Below, piece after piece: positions 7,192 through 14,174 of a stretch of DNA of 30,689 nt. The stretch covers positions 1 to 30,689 of the forward strand of contig JBARBN010000115.1 in assembly GCA_049793155.1 (NCBI GenBank), given 5' to 3'. The stretch's first letter is position 1; each line of letters begins with the position of its first letter. The notes below the pieces were generated by a model. It did no database searches. It saw only the letters and a list, made by a program, of their open reading frames with translations, and had not been told where the DNA came from. This DNA comes from JALNZF01 sp049793155. GTDB taxonomy: Bacteria; Nitrospirota; UBA9217. The translations under genes were made by a program, and so were the position numbers.

Positions 7192-7357
7192 GAACACATA
7201 TTACTTGATTATAAGGGTGAGGTCAATAACGGGGGGGCGCCGAAGCGCTCTATCAGAGACTTATTGTTTTTCTGCCATTATCTCGGAAACCGATAGCGTG
7301 TACGTCCTCCTCTGTAACTATCATCGTTGTCCATGCCGGTTAATGCTCCTTTCTCTT

Positions 7358-7945
7358 TTATATTAGCATGGCATTACTGGGACGTGTCCGGCGGCTTACA
7401 CTGCCACTCACTGCCGGACTATCCGCATCATAAAAACGTAACAGCGTATCTTTCCATTCTTTTGCGTACTCAATGCCGATACGTTTACTTCTTTTTATCC
7501 GCGGTCGTATTAGGGAACCGGAGAGGAGATACAACCTGTCGCCGCATAGATCCATGCTATGGTAAGATCGGGTGATTTTGAGACCGCGCGTGAGTTTGCC
7601 TGGACCGGAAAGATCAGCTTGCCACTCATCGAGAGGTTCGGCCGCGCGGATGAGCACGGCCTGTGCTTTACCAGTTTTACCCGCGACAATATTGAACATG
7701 TCGTACATCCCGTAGATGAGGTAGACGTACGCATGACCAGCAGGGCCGAACATGACCTCGGTCCGTTTTGTTCTGCCTTTGGAGGAGTGGGAAGCAAGGT
7801 CATTGGGGCCGAGATATGCTTCGGTTTCTACGATGCGCGCCCGGTACTCCTTGCCCCGAACACGATGCACGAGAATTGTTCCGATCAAAGCGCGCGCAAG
7901 CTTGATCGCGTCTTGATGATAAAATGACCGGACGAGCTTTTTCAT
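7358..7945 (-). CDS. 3-methyladenine DNA glycosylase (AAG/MPG family)
   Basis: It excises alkylated and deaminated purines to start base excision repair. The 195-residue length and motifs match the AAG family: IGTILVHR near 21, the catalytic segment VETEAYLGPNDLASH with Glu42 as general base, Tyr44 as the intercalating aromatic and His53 stacking on the flipped base (equivalent to human Glu125, Tyr127 and His136), then FGPAGHAYVYLIYGMYDMFNIV (66-87) and AVLIRAAEP. The C-terminal tail after FYDADSPAVSG is about a dozen residues longer than expected and low in character. ATG at 7945 is preceded by GGTAACAGTACT. It lies on the same strand as uvrB, 160 bp upstream of it, giving a small DNA-repair pair, though separate transcription is likely. 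Confidence 0.93.
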   Translation of the reverse strand: MKKLVRSFYHQDAIKLARALIGTILVHRVRGKEYRARIVETEAYLGPNDLASHSSKGRTKRTEVMFGPAGHAYVYLIYGMYDMFNIVAGKTGKAQAVLIRAAEPLDEWQADLSGPGKLTRGLKITRSYHSMDLCGDRLYLLSGSLIRPRIKRSKRIGIEYAKEWKDTLLRFYDADSPAVSGSVSRRTRPSNAMLI

Positions 7946-8002
7946 AGTACTGTTACCTTGCCATCAAAAACCAGAATGTTGATTTCCCTAACTACGCGGG
8001 TC

Positions 8003-8023
8003 ACGCGCCGCCTTCCGGCGCGT
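8003..8023. repeat. GC-rich 8-bp hairpin between the glycosylase and DUF3592 genes
   Basis: ACGCGCCG (8003-8010) pairs perfectly with CGGCGCGT (8016-8023) around the loop CCTTC. There is no T-tract on either strand, so it is a structured spacer and not a canonical terminator. Confidence 0.5.
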
Positions 8024-8100
8024 CGCTGTGGATCGGCAGGTTGTCAGTTAAATCTTTCTAATTCGCCTAAGAAACCAGAACGTGAAAAGAGCCCCGAGAA

Positions 8101-8508
8101 CTACGAAGCAAATATTGATTGCCTTTGGTCCTGTATCAGTACTGCCTCACTTTGGTTGTAAGGATTAAAATATATTTTCACCGCGGAATGTTCCGAATCA
8201 AGCGGATTAGCTAACTCAAATTCATCGCTAAATGTAAAACCAAAACTAATATTGCTTAATGAATATTTAAATCCATCAACCATGTATGAAAATTGGACTT
8301 CTTTCCAATGAAGCGACCCGATTATATTTCCGTATCGCTCATTACGAAACGGACCTGATGAATGGGTTTGCCAATGAATTTGTCCAGCCACTGTAGGCCA
8401 GTTCGTCGCTTTAATGTCTTTATAAAGATCTAGACTCTGGACAAATGTGAATGCGAGAACGAGCATTAAACCAATCCAATATGTTTTATTTGAATGCCTT
8501 TTTGTCAT
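8101..8508 (-). CDS. DUF3592 membrane protein with probable C-terminal frameshift
   Basis: From ATG 8508 the frame gives 135 residues. There is one N-terminal membrane segment (YWIGLMLVLAFTFVQSL) and then the DUF3592 signature: NWPTVAGQI, the strand FSYMVDGFKYSLSNISFG, and VKIYFNPYNQSEAVL. Family members normally end in a second membrane helix. That helix exists in the next frame: after the AVL segment, a +1 shift near 8125 reads INICFVVLGALFTFWFL plus basic residues and stops at 8050-8048. So the gene is probably broken by a single-base indel or the base is a sequencing error. The start is set by GAAGAAGAAT before ATG 8508; the longer frame to 8628 would run through a hairpin. It is clearly more AT-rich than its neighbours, suggesting a separate origin. 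Function unknown. Confidence 0.72.
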   Translation of the reverse strand: MTKRHSNKTYWIGLMLVLAFTFVQSLDLYKDIKATNWPTVAGQIHWQTHSSGPFRNERYGNIIGSLHWKEVQFSYMVDGFKYSLSNISFGFTFSDEFELANPLDSEHSAVKIYFNPYNQSEAVLIQDQRQSIFAS

Positions 8509-8606
8509 ATTCTTCTTCGGAGACGACCAGATATTATCGGTACGAAATACAGTAATATGGATTGCTGGTGTGGTCAATGGTAGGCGAGAGTTAGAGCGAA
8601 TAAACT

Positions 8607-8636
8607 TTGCCATATTGGGGCATCCCAATATGGCAA
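8607..8636. terminator. Perfect 13-bp hairpin between secA and DUF3592 genes
   Basis: TTGCCATATTGGG (8607-8619) and CCCAATATGGCAA (8624-8636) pair perfectly around a GCAT tetraloop. It lies 48 bases after the secA stop on the transcribed strand. Only a weak T-rich trail (AGTTTATT) follows on the minus strand, and TTTT follows on the plus strand, so terminator function is plausible but not canonical. Confidence 0.5.
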
Positions 8637-8684
8637 TTTTATCCTATGGAAAAAATAATTTTACACTATGTGCGAACTGATACC

Positions 8685-11324
8685 TTACTTCCCATGGCAC
8701 TTCTTGTACTTCTTCCCGCTCCCGCACGGGCAGGGATCGTTCCTGCCGACCTTCACGCCCGCGTGCACGGGTTCGGCGGGCTTGGCTGCCGCATCCCCGG
8801 CGCCGACAAAGCTGAGGTTGGCGACCTGGCGTTTCTGCTTCCGCTCGATCTCTTCGCCCTGCTCCTTGGCGGCGACCTTTATCCTGAAGAGGTTCTCGAC
8901 CGTGGATTCGACGATGCGCAGCTTCATCTCTTCGAACATGTCGAAGCCTTCTCTTTTGTATTCGATGAGCGGGTCCTTCTGGCCGTAACCGCGGAGCCCG
9001 ATGCCTTCCTTTAAATGGTCCATGGCGAGCAGGTGGTCCTTCCACTGGTGGTCGACGGCCTGGAGCATGAACACCTTCTCGAGGTGGCGCATGAGCTCGG
9101 ACCCGATCTGCTGCTCCTTGGCGTCATAGCTCTGCTTCAGCGCTTCCCACAGCTTGTCACGAAAATCTTCGCGCGGCTGGGACTGGGGGTCAAGGTCGCT
9201 GCCTGCGTGATACGCAAATTTGGCCGCAAGCACGTCCTTGAGGCCGGTGACATCCCAGGTCTCCGGATAGGCACCCGCGGGACAGTAGAAATCGACCATC
9301 CCGTCGAGCATGTCTTCGGCCAGGCCGAGCACTTCTTCCTTGAGGTCCGTGCCCGACAGGAGCTGGCGGCGCTGCTCGTAGATCACCTTCCGCTGCTGGT
9401 CCATGACGTCGTCGTATTCGAGAACGTGTTTGCGCATATCGAAGTTGTGATTTTCAACCTTCTTCTGCGCGTTCTCGATGGCCCTCGAAACCATGCGGTG
9501 TTCGATCGGCACGTCCTCTTCCATGCCGAGCCTTCCCATAAGGCCCGCAATACGGTCCGACCCGAAGATCCTGAGGAGGTCGTCCTCGAGCGAAAGGTAG
9601 AACCGCGAAGAACCGGGGTCGCCCTGGCGGCCCGAACGTCCGCGAAGCTGGTTGTCGATCCGGCGCGCCTCGTGCCGTTCCGTGCCGAGGATGTGAAGCC
9701 CGCCCGCGGCAATGACCTTCTCTTTTTCATCGGCACAGATCGTCGTGCACTCTGCAAGCGTCTGGTCCCACTGTTCCTTTGTGTACTCCTTGCCTTTCAG
9801 CATCTGGCGCGCGAGCCCCTCGGGATTGCCTCCCAGCACGATGTCAGTGCCGCGGCCCGCCATGTTCGTGGCGATCGTCACCGCGCCGTAGCGGCCCGCC
9901 TGAGCCACGATCTCCGCCTCCATTTCGTGGTACTTGGCGTTCAGCACCGTATGCCTGATGCCCTTTTTCTTGAGCAGCGACGCCAGGGTCTCTGATTTGA
10001 CGATCGAGATGGTGCCGACGAGCACGGGTTGGCCTTTTTTGTGCAGCTCTTCGATCTCTTTGATGGTAGAATTGAACTTCCCCTGCTCGGTCTTGTAGAT
10101 GAAATCGGGGCTGTCGATACGGATCATGGGCTGGTGCGTCGGGATCATGAGCACGTCGAGGTTGTAGATCTTCGCGAACTCCGCGGCCTCGGTCTCCGCC
10201 GTGCCGGTCATGCCCGCAAGCTTGCTGTAGAGCCGAAAGTAGTTCTGGAACGTGATCGAGGCGAGCGTCTGGTTCTCATTTTCGATCTTGACGTTCTCCT
10301 TGGCCTCAATTGCCTGGTGCAGTCCGTCGCTCCAGCGCCTCCCGGGCATGAGCCTGCCCGTGAACTCGTCCACGATCATCACCTGGTCGTCCTTGACCAC
10401 ATAGTCCACGTCGCGATTGAACAGGGCATGGGCCTTCAGCGCCTGGTGCACATGATGCACGAGGTCCACGTTCGCAGGGTCATACAAATTGCCGGCGCCG
10501 AGCATCTTCTCCACCTTGATGTTGCCCTCTTCGGTCAGGGCCGCGGTCTTGGTCTTTTCCTCGATGGTGTAGTCGGCGTCCTTCTTCAGGCTCGGGATGA
10601 TGCGATTGATCTTGTAATACTTGTCCGTGGAATCTTCCGTGGGACCGGAAATGATGAGCGGGGTCCTGGCCTCGTCGATCAGGATAGAATCCACCTCGTC
10701 CACGATGGCAAAGTTGAGCTCGCGCTGGCAATATTCCGCGAGATCGAATTTCATATTATCGCGCAGGTAGTCAAAACCGAACTCATTGTTCGTGCCGTAG
10801 GTCACATCGGAGCCGTAGGCCTGCTGTCGCTGTTCATCATTCAGGCCATGGACTATCACGCCCACGGTCAGGCCGAGGAAGGTATAGACCGATCCCATCC
10901 ACTGGGCGTCACGCCGGGCGAGGTAATCGTTCACCGTCACCACATGCACACCCTTGCCGGTGAGACTGTTCAAGTATACCGGCAGTGTGGCAACAAGGGT
11001 CTTGCCTTCACCGGTCCTCATCTCCGCGATCTTCCCCTGGTGCAGCACGATGCCGCCGATGATCTGTACATCAAAGTGACGCATGCCGAGCGTCCGTTTG
11101 GAGGCCTCGCGTACTACGGCAAAGGCCTCGGGAAGGACATCGTCGAGCTGTTCCCCGTCTTCAAGCCTCTTTTTGAATTCGTCGGTCTTGGCCCGCAAGG
11201 CGCCGTCCGCAAGGCCGGCAATCCCGCTCTCGAGCGCGTTGATCTTGTCCACAAGCCCCTGAATGCGTTTCAGTTCCCGCTCATTCGCAGTGCCGAATAC
11301 TTTTTTAAGAATCGATCCGATCAT
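8685..11324 (-). CDS. secA: Preprotein translocase ATPase SecA
   Basis: SecA is the ATP-driven motor that pushes unfolded preproteins through SecYEG. The 879-residue product has all landmarks: N-terminal MIGSILKKVFG, Walker A MRTGEGKT (102-109), Walker B VDEVDS (208-213) followed by ILIDEARTPLIISG, the preprotein cross-linking domain, NMAGRGTDI and the motif-VI GRSGRQGDPGSSRF, and a C-terminal SEC-C zinc motif with Cys865, Cys867, Cys876 and His877, which binds SecB. ATG 11324 is chosen because AGGTGGAGAGAAGAGAG precedes it and family members start MxxSxLKKxFG; the longer in-frame extension to 11423 runs through the promoter. It is a single-gene unit with its own promoter (11395-11368). Confidence 0.98.
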   Translation of the reverse strand: MIGSILKKVFGTANERELKRIQGLVDKINALESGIAGLADGALRAKTDEFKKRLEDGEQLDDVLPEAFAVVREASKRTLGMRHFDVQIIGGIVLHQGKIAEMRTGEGKTLVATLPVYLNSLTGKGVHVVTVNDYLARRDAQWMGSVYTFLGLTVGVIVHGLNDEQRQQAYGSDVTYGTNNEFGFDYLRDNMKFDLAEYCQRELNFAIVDEVDSILIDEARTPLIISGPTEDSTDKYYKINRIIPSLKKDADYTIEEKTKTAALTEEGNIKVEKMLGAGNLYDPANVDLVHHVHQALKAHALFNRDVDYVVKDDQVMIVDEFTGRLMPGRRWSDGLHQAIEAKENVKIENENQTLASITFQNYFRLYSKLAGMTGTAETEAAEFAKIYNLDVLMIPTHQPMIRIDSPDFIYKTEQGKFNSTIKEIEELHKKGQPVLVGTISIVKSETLASLLKKKGIRHTVLNAKYHEMEAEIVAQAGRYGAVTIATNMAGRGTDIVLGGNPEGLARQMLKGKEYTKEQWDQTLAECTTICADEKEKVIAAGGLHILGTERHEARRIDNQLRGRSGRQGDPGSSRFYLSLEDDLLRIFGSDRIAGLMGRLGMEEDVPIEHRMVSRAIENAQKKVENHNFDMRKHVLEYDDVMDQQRKVIYEQRRQLLSGTDLKEEVLGLAEDMLDGMVDFYCPAGAYPETWDVTGLKDVLAAKFAYHAGSDLDPQSQPREDFRDKLWEALKQSYDAKEQQIGSELMRHLEKVFMLQAVDHQWKDHLLAMDHLKEGIGLRGYGQKDPLIEYKREGFDMFEEMKLRIVESTVENLFRIKVAAKEQGEEIERKQKRQVANLSFVGAGDAAAKPAEPVHAGVKVGRNDPCPCGSGKKYKKCHGK

Positions 11325-11367
11325 CTCTCTTCTCTCCACCAAGGGTAAGCTGATGTGACAGCTTTGC

Positions 11368-11395
11368 ATATTATCATTTTTATGCAGGAATTCAA
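11368..11395 (-). promoter_or_regulatory. Probable secA promoter
   Basis: On the minus strand TTGAAT (11395-11390) and TAATAT (11373-11368) are separated by 16 nt, giving a leader of about 35-40 nt to the secA ATG. Confidence 0.45.
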
Positions 11396-11563
11396 GAGAA
11401 TAATCTCCCGGACCATTACTCACGGTGTCGGGGAACCAGGGGGCGCGTTTTGAATCATGACAGGGATCATCTTGAAGGAATGTTTAGAAACAATACCGCG
11501 GTTTTTTTAATTAATGTAAAATGGTATCTACTCGGTACTAACTTACAAAAAGCCAAAACGTTT

Positions 11564-11667
11564 TCGCGCAAAGCCGCAAAGTCGCAAAGAACGTCAGAAG
11601 TCTTGGGATCTTGAGTTAAACCAAAAACAGGACCCGCTTTACTTTGCGACTTTGCGGCTTTGCGCGA
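11564..11667. repeat. Perfect 26-bp inverted repeat built of CGCAAAG words
   Basis: The arm 11564-11589 is the exact reverse complement of 11642-11667, with a 52-nt spacer. Each arm is itself reiterative, reading CGCGCAAAG-CCGCAAAG-TCGCAAAG. It cannot be a simple terminator because the loop is long and no T-tract follows. It has the same architecture as the repeats at 2461 and 19499 but a different word. Confidence 0.75.
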
Positions 11668-11759
11668 GTCGCCCTTTTCGTTGATCTGCGTAGTTACGTG
11701 AATTAGAGACGGTATGTACCGGTCTTCAATGGAACGGCAGTATAGCGGGGAAATACTCC

Positions 11760-12002
11760 TTAGCCCTTGGCGGCCTTCAAGAGCCTTTCGAGCTTCTCAA
11801 CGCCGACGCATTCCTTTGCATAGGCGCACCATTCGACACAGGACGTGCCGATCGGTCGGGCGTTCAGATGACCGCACTTCTTGCAGGCGGTATCCGGTTC
11901 GTCGCTCCAGATCTCGATCTTCTCTCCGCACTTCTGACACCGGATGTCTTCCGGCTTTGGCGAACGTATCTCTATACTTCCTGGACAACCTTCTTTAAAC
12001 AT
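11760..12002 (-). CDS. Small eight-cysteine zinc-ribbon protein
   Basis: The 80-residue protein has eight cysteines: Cys6, a first CxxC pair (Cys22/25, IRCQKCGEKIEIW), a second pair (Cys40/43, ACKKCGHLNAR), and a conserved-looking end SCVEWCAYAKECVG (Cys55, 59, 65). The two CxxC pairs spaced 15 residues apart should form one zinc ribbon; the SCxxWCxYAKECVG tail could bind a second metal. I recall similar small proteins in anaerobic Deltaproteobacteria and Firmicutes, without an established function. No membrane segment is present. The ATG at 12002 is the only sensible start, with a weak TAGGG upstream. The lipoprotein gene lies upstream on the same strand, separated by a structured gap. Confidence 0.75.
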   Translation of the reverse strand: MFKEGCPGSIEIRSPKPEDIRCQKCGEKIEIWSDEPDTACKKCGHLNARPIGTSCVEWCAYAKECVGVEKLERLLKAAKG

Positions 12003-12115
12003 GACCCTACTTTACACCGATCGCAAAAAAAGAGTTATGATGCAAATCATATCAGGCATCCGATCACAACCAACGAATAAAACCTTTGACACTGAAAAAG
12101 CCTGATAACGTCTCT

Positions 12116-12175
12116 GATAAAAGCGGATAACTCAAGACATTATCATGGTTCTTCATAATTCGATCCGCTTTTATC
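12116..12175. repeat. 13-bp perfect inverted repeat (GATAAAAGCGGAT)
   Basis: GATAAAAGCGGAT (12116-12128) is the exact reverse complement of ATCCGCTTTTATC (12163-12175), with a 34-nt spacer. It lies between the lipoprotein stop and the eight-cysteine gene and belongs architecturally with the other word-type inverted repeats. Confidence 0.6.
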
Positions 12176-12199
12176 CGTGTCCAAGGTCCTCTTTCTAGA

Positions 12200-13009
12200 T
12201 CAGCCTTTGACGGTCTCCTTGACAGAGTCTGTTATCTCGATCTTGAAATTATAGGGGATGATCTGGCGGTTGATCTCAACGGGGATAAAGAGGATGACGG
12301 CCTTCCCCTTCAGGCCCGCCGCAACATCGCTTTCGAGCGGGAAAAGGGGGTGAACATCGTAGCCCTTTCTCTTCGGCAACATATATACATTGCCGATCGG
12401 TATCACGGTCTCCTGCACCGAGCTCTGGGACAGCACATACTGATCCGGAATAGGGTTGTTCCGGTCCGGGAAGCGGACGCCGGAATGCATCAGCCGCTGC
12501 GTTTGTCTGTTCACGTCCGTATACTCGGCGCGGTCCCACAGAATTTTCACATCATAAGGGTTGAGGTTCTCGAAATGCATCTCGAATCCCTGCTCACCGA
12601 CGGCAAAGGAGACGGAGAGGTTCTTGTCATGGAACCGGAGCTCCTTGGACACCAGGGGGCTGATGAGCCGAAACGACAGCTTGTATCTGACGATGTCACG
12701 CAGGATCTTCTCCAGCCTGATATTCAGGGTATCACCATCATTGATGTCGCGAAGCGACATGGTCTTCTGCTGATAGTTGTCCTTGCTTACCTCGAGGACC
12801 GCCTTCGCCGCAAGCGCGGGGTCTTTCGGCACCTCGGCAGTAATGGTCGCGGGCGAACGGTACAGCCGCTCCTTCAACTCCACGCCCGAAACAACCCTAA
12901 TCGTCGAATCCGGCGGGTCCGCGAAGACCTTGAAGTTCTTCGCCACCGTGCTTGAACATCCCGACGAGGCTAGTGCGGCTATGATCGCAACAAGAATATA
13001 TTTTTTCAT
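12200..13009 (-). CDS. Lipoprotein with PEGA-like domain, function unknown
   Basis: The 269-residue product starts MKKYILVAIIAALASSGCSS, a lipoprotein signal with Cys18 as the likely lipidation site (the lipobox is slightly degenerate). A PEGA-like beta segment follows: KVFADPPDSTIRVVSGVELKE through LEVSKDNYQQKTMSLRDI (about 28-90), then a longer beta-rich region resembling a LEA14/immunoglobulin-like fold (FEMHFENLNPYDVKILWDRAEYTD). The protein ends in VEINRQIIPYNFKIEITDSVKE. It should sit on the periplasmic face of a membrane. ATG 13009 is supported by GGAGGAGGGAAGG just upstream and by the signal peptide; earlier in-frame codons lie in the leader. A good promoter is present at 13083-13055. 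Specific role unknown. Confidence 0.75.
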   Translation of the reverse strand: MKKYILVAIIAALASSGCSSTVAKNFKVFADPPDSTIRVVSGVELKERLYRSPATITAEVPKDPALAAKAVLEVSKDNYQQKTMSLRDINDGDTLNIRLEKILRDIVRYKLSFRLISPLVSKELRFHDKNLSVSFAVGEQGFEMHFENLNPYDVKILWDRAEYTDVNRQTQRLMHSGVRFPDRNNPIPDQYVLSQSSVQETVIPIGNVYMLPKRKGYDVHPLFPLESDVAAGLKGKAVILFIPVEINRQIIPYNFKIEITDSVKETVKG

Positions 13010-13054
13010 CCTTCCCTCCTCCAACACGCACATGAGCCATGAGTGAATTGTGCT

Positions 13055-13083
13055 ATAATAACACATCAACCGAAGACTGTCAT
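13055..13083 (-). promoter_or_regulatory. Sigma70-type promoter of the PEGA-like lipoprotein gene
   Basis: On the minus strand ATGACA (13083-13078) and TATTAT (13060-13055) are spaced by 17 nt, about 45 nt upstream of the ATG. The divergent DksA-like gene has its own promoter 127 nt away. Confidence 0.5.
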
Positions 13084-13209
13084 AAAAAAATTACCATGAT
13101 TTCATGGAGAATTTATCATCGTCCCGCGGTTCAACCGGTTCCTTTCCCCTGTTTAAGACCTGCTTCACGGCCTAAACGTGAAATTTTCTTCGGTTCCTGA
13201 CAAATTGTC

Positions 13210-13238
13210 TTGAATTTGCTTTAATACCTTACTATAAT
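13210..13238 (+). promoter_or_regulatory. Strong sigma70-type promoter of the DksA-like gene
   Basis: TTGAAT (13210-13215) and a consensus TATAAT (13233-13238) are separated by 17 nt. GGAGGAG at 13265-13271 and ATG 13279 follow. Confidence 0.7.
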
Positions 13239-13278
13239 GTGTATCCAAGTTTTCACACTGTGCAGGAGGAGTAATATA

Positions 13279-13887
13279 ATGGCGGTAAAAAAAGTCGCAA
13301 AAAAGAAACAGTCTGCCAAGCCGGCAAGACCCATCGTAAAAAAGACGGCCAAAAAATCCGTGAAGAAATCCGATGCAAAGAAGAGCACGGTTAAAAAGAA
13401 AACAACCGGAAAAACCGCCTCAAAAAAGAAAACAACTGAAAAACCGGCATCCTCCGCAATAAGCGCACTGCCCAAACGACGAATAACCCCGGCTGAGCGG
13501 AAACGGAATGAGCTGCTGAAAAAATTCCTGCTCAAGAGACGGAACGAGGTCGTGGAAGGCCTGGAAACCCAGATGGGCCGCAAACTGGTCCGTGAGACGG
13601 GACAGAAGATCGACTCGGCAATGGACAGCGCCGACCAGTCAGCACTCGACATGGACCAGGGCATCGATTACTCGCTCCTGGAAATGAAATATGAGCAGTA
13701 CAAGGACATCGCCGATGCCTTCCGCAAGCTCCAGAGCAATACCTATGGACAGTGCGAAGAGTGCGGTGAAGAGATCGATATCAAACGCCTTGCGGTGAAT
13801 CCACTTGCCCGGTACTGCGTCGCCTGCAAGACGAACAAGGAAAAACTGGAAAACATCCAGAAGGAAGAGACACGGTTCAAGGAATAA
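13279..13887 (+). CDS. DksA/TraR-family zinc-finger protein with Lys-rich N-terminal tail
   Basis: DksA-type proteins bind in the RNA polymerase secondary channel and modulate initiation with ppGpp. The 202-residue product has a long coiled coil (about 70-155) and a four-Cys zinc finger: Cys159, Cys162, Cys180, Cys183 (GQCEECGEEI and ARYCVACK). At the coiled-coil tip the E. coli DxxDxA element corresponds to Asp116-Ser-Ala-Asp119-Gln-Ser121, so both aspartates are kept but the Ala is Ser. Residues 1-60 are an extra, highly basic low-complexity tail (KKxAKK, histone H1-like) absent from E. coli DksA, possibly DNA-binding. ATG 13279 is set by CAGGAGGAGTAATATA; earlier codons overlap the promoter. 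A tRNA gene follows 103 bp downstream under a separate promoter. Confidence 0.9.
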   Translation: MAVKKVAKKKQSAKPARPIVKKTAKKSVKKSDAKKSTVKKKTTGKTASKKKTTEKPASSAISALPKRRITPAERKRNELLKKFLLKRRNEVVEGLETQMGRKLVRETGQKIDSAMDSADQSALDMDQGIDYSLLEMKYEQYKDIADAFRKLQSNTYGQCEECGEEIDIKRLAVNPLARYCVACKTNKEKLENIQKEETRFKE

Positions 13888-13928
13888 CGATCGGACAGAT
13901 CTGACCTATCAGACAGATCGGACGTTTC
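13888..13928. repeat. Short repeated-word segment after the DksA-like gene
   Basis: GATCGGAC occurs at both ends of this segment and ACAGATC is reiterated; TCTGACCTATCAGA can form a 5-bp hairpin in the centre. It has no T-tract immediately after, so terminator activity is uncertain. Confidence 0.35.
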
Positions 13929-13940
13929 AGTCACTTTTTC

Positions 13941-13969
13941 TTGACAAAAAGGCCGCAATACAGTATCTT
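13941..13969 (+). promoter_or_regulatory. Promoter of the tRNA gene
   Basis: TTGACA (13941-13946) and TATCTT (13964-13969) are separated by 17 nt, 21 nt upstream of the tRNA 5' end. Confidence 0.65.
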
Positions 13970-13990
13970 GTGCCTCTGATTTTTTCTCGT

Positions 13991-14066
13991 GGCGGTGTAG
14001 CTCAGCTGGTAGAGCAGGGGAATCATAATCCCTGTGTCCGGGGTTCGAGTCCCTGCACCGCCACCA
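13991..14066 (+). tRNA. tRNA with anticodon CAT (Met, or Ile2 if lysidine-modified)
   Basis: A complete 76-nt cloverleaf is present: acceptor GGCGGTG paired with CACCGCC, D arm GCTC/GAGC, anticodon stem GGGGA/TCCCT with loop ATCATAA (anticodon CAT), 5-nt variable loop, T arm CGGGG/CCCTG with loop TTCGAGT, and an encoded CCA end. The 1-72 pair is G-C and the anticodon stem lacks the three G-C run of initiators, so it is not the initiator. Elongator Met is the default call. Since tilS follows 108 bp downstream, tRNA-Ile2 remains possible, although the acceptor stem has G4-C69 and G5-C68 where I recall E. coli tRNA-Ile2 having C-G pairs. Confidence 0.95.
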
Positions 14067-14174
14067 TTTTTCTCTTCTCTATTTCTCATCATAATCATAA
14101 TTAACTGACCATAGGTAAGATGTGAAAAAGACTCATCGGATACCGCTTCCGATGCCAACCCGCGTTCACTGGTC

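Larger units (their letters stand above)
11325..11759. other. Gene-free 435-bp stretch upstream of secA
   Basis: It contains the secA promoter on the minus strand and the perfect 26-bp CGCAAAG inverted repeat. No coding frame or recognisable RNA gene is visible. I found no SecM-like arrest ORF upstream of secA. Confidence 0.6.

Noticed and set aside
7208..7226. TTGACC plus TATAAT upstream of uvrB as a promoter
   Set aside because: The two boxes are only 7 nt apart, far from the 16-18 nt needed; only the TATAAT could be used and no fitting -35 is present.
5764..7296. 510-codon plus-strand open frame opposite uvrB
   Set aside because: Antisense shadow of uvrB with no motif, no ribosome binding site and shadow-type composition. 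A similar 439-codon frame opposite secA (10029-11348) was rejected for the same reason.
11325..11423. 33-codon N-terminal extension of SecA
   Set aside because: The extension covers the promoter-like boxes, lacks family resemblance, and ATG 11324 has a strong ribosome binding site and the expected MIGSILKKVFG start.
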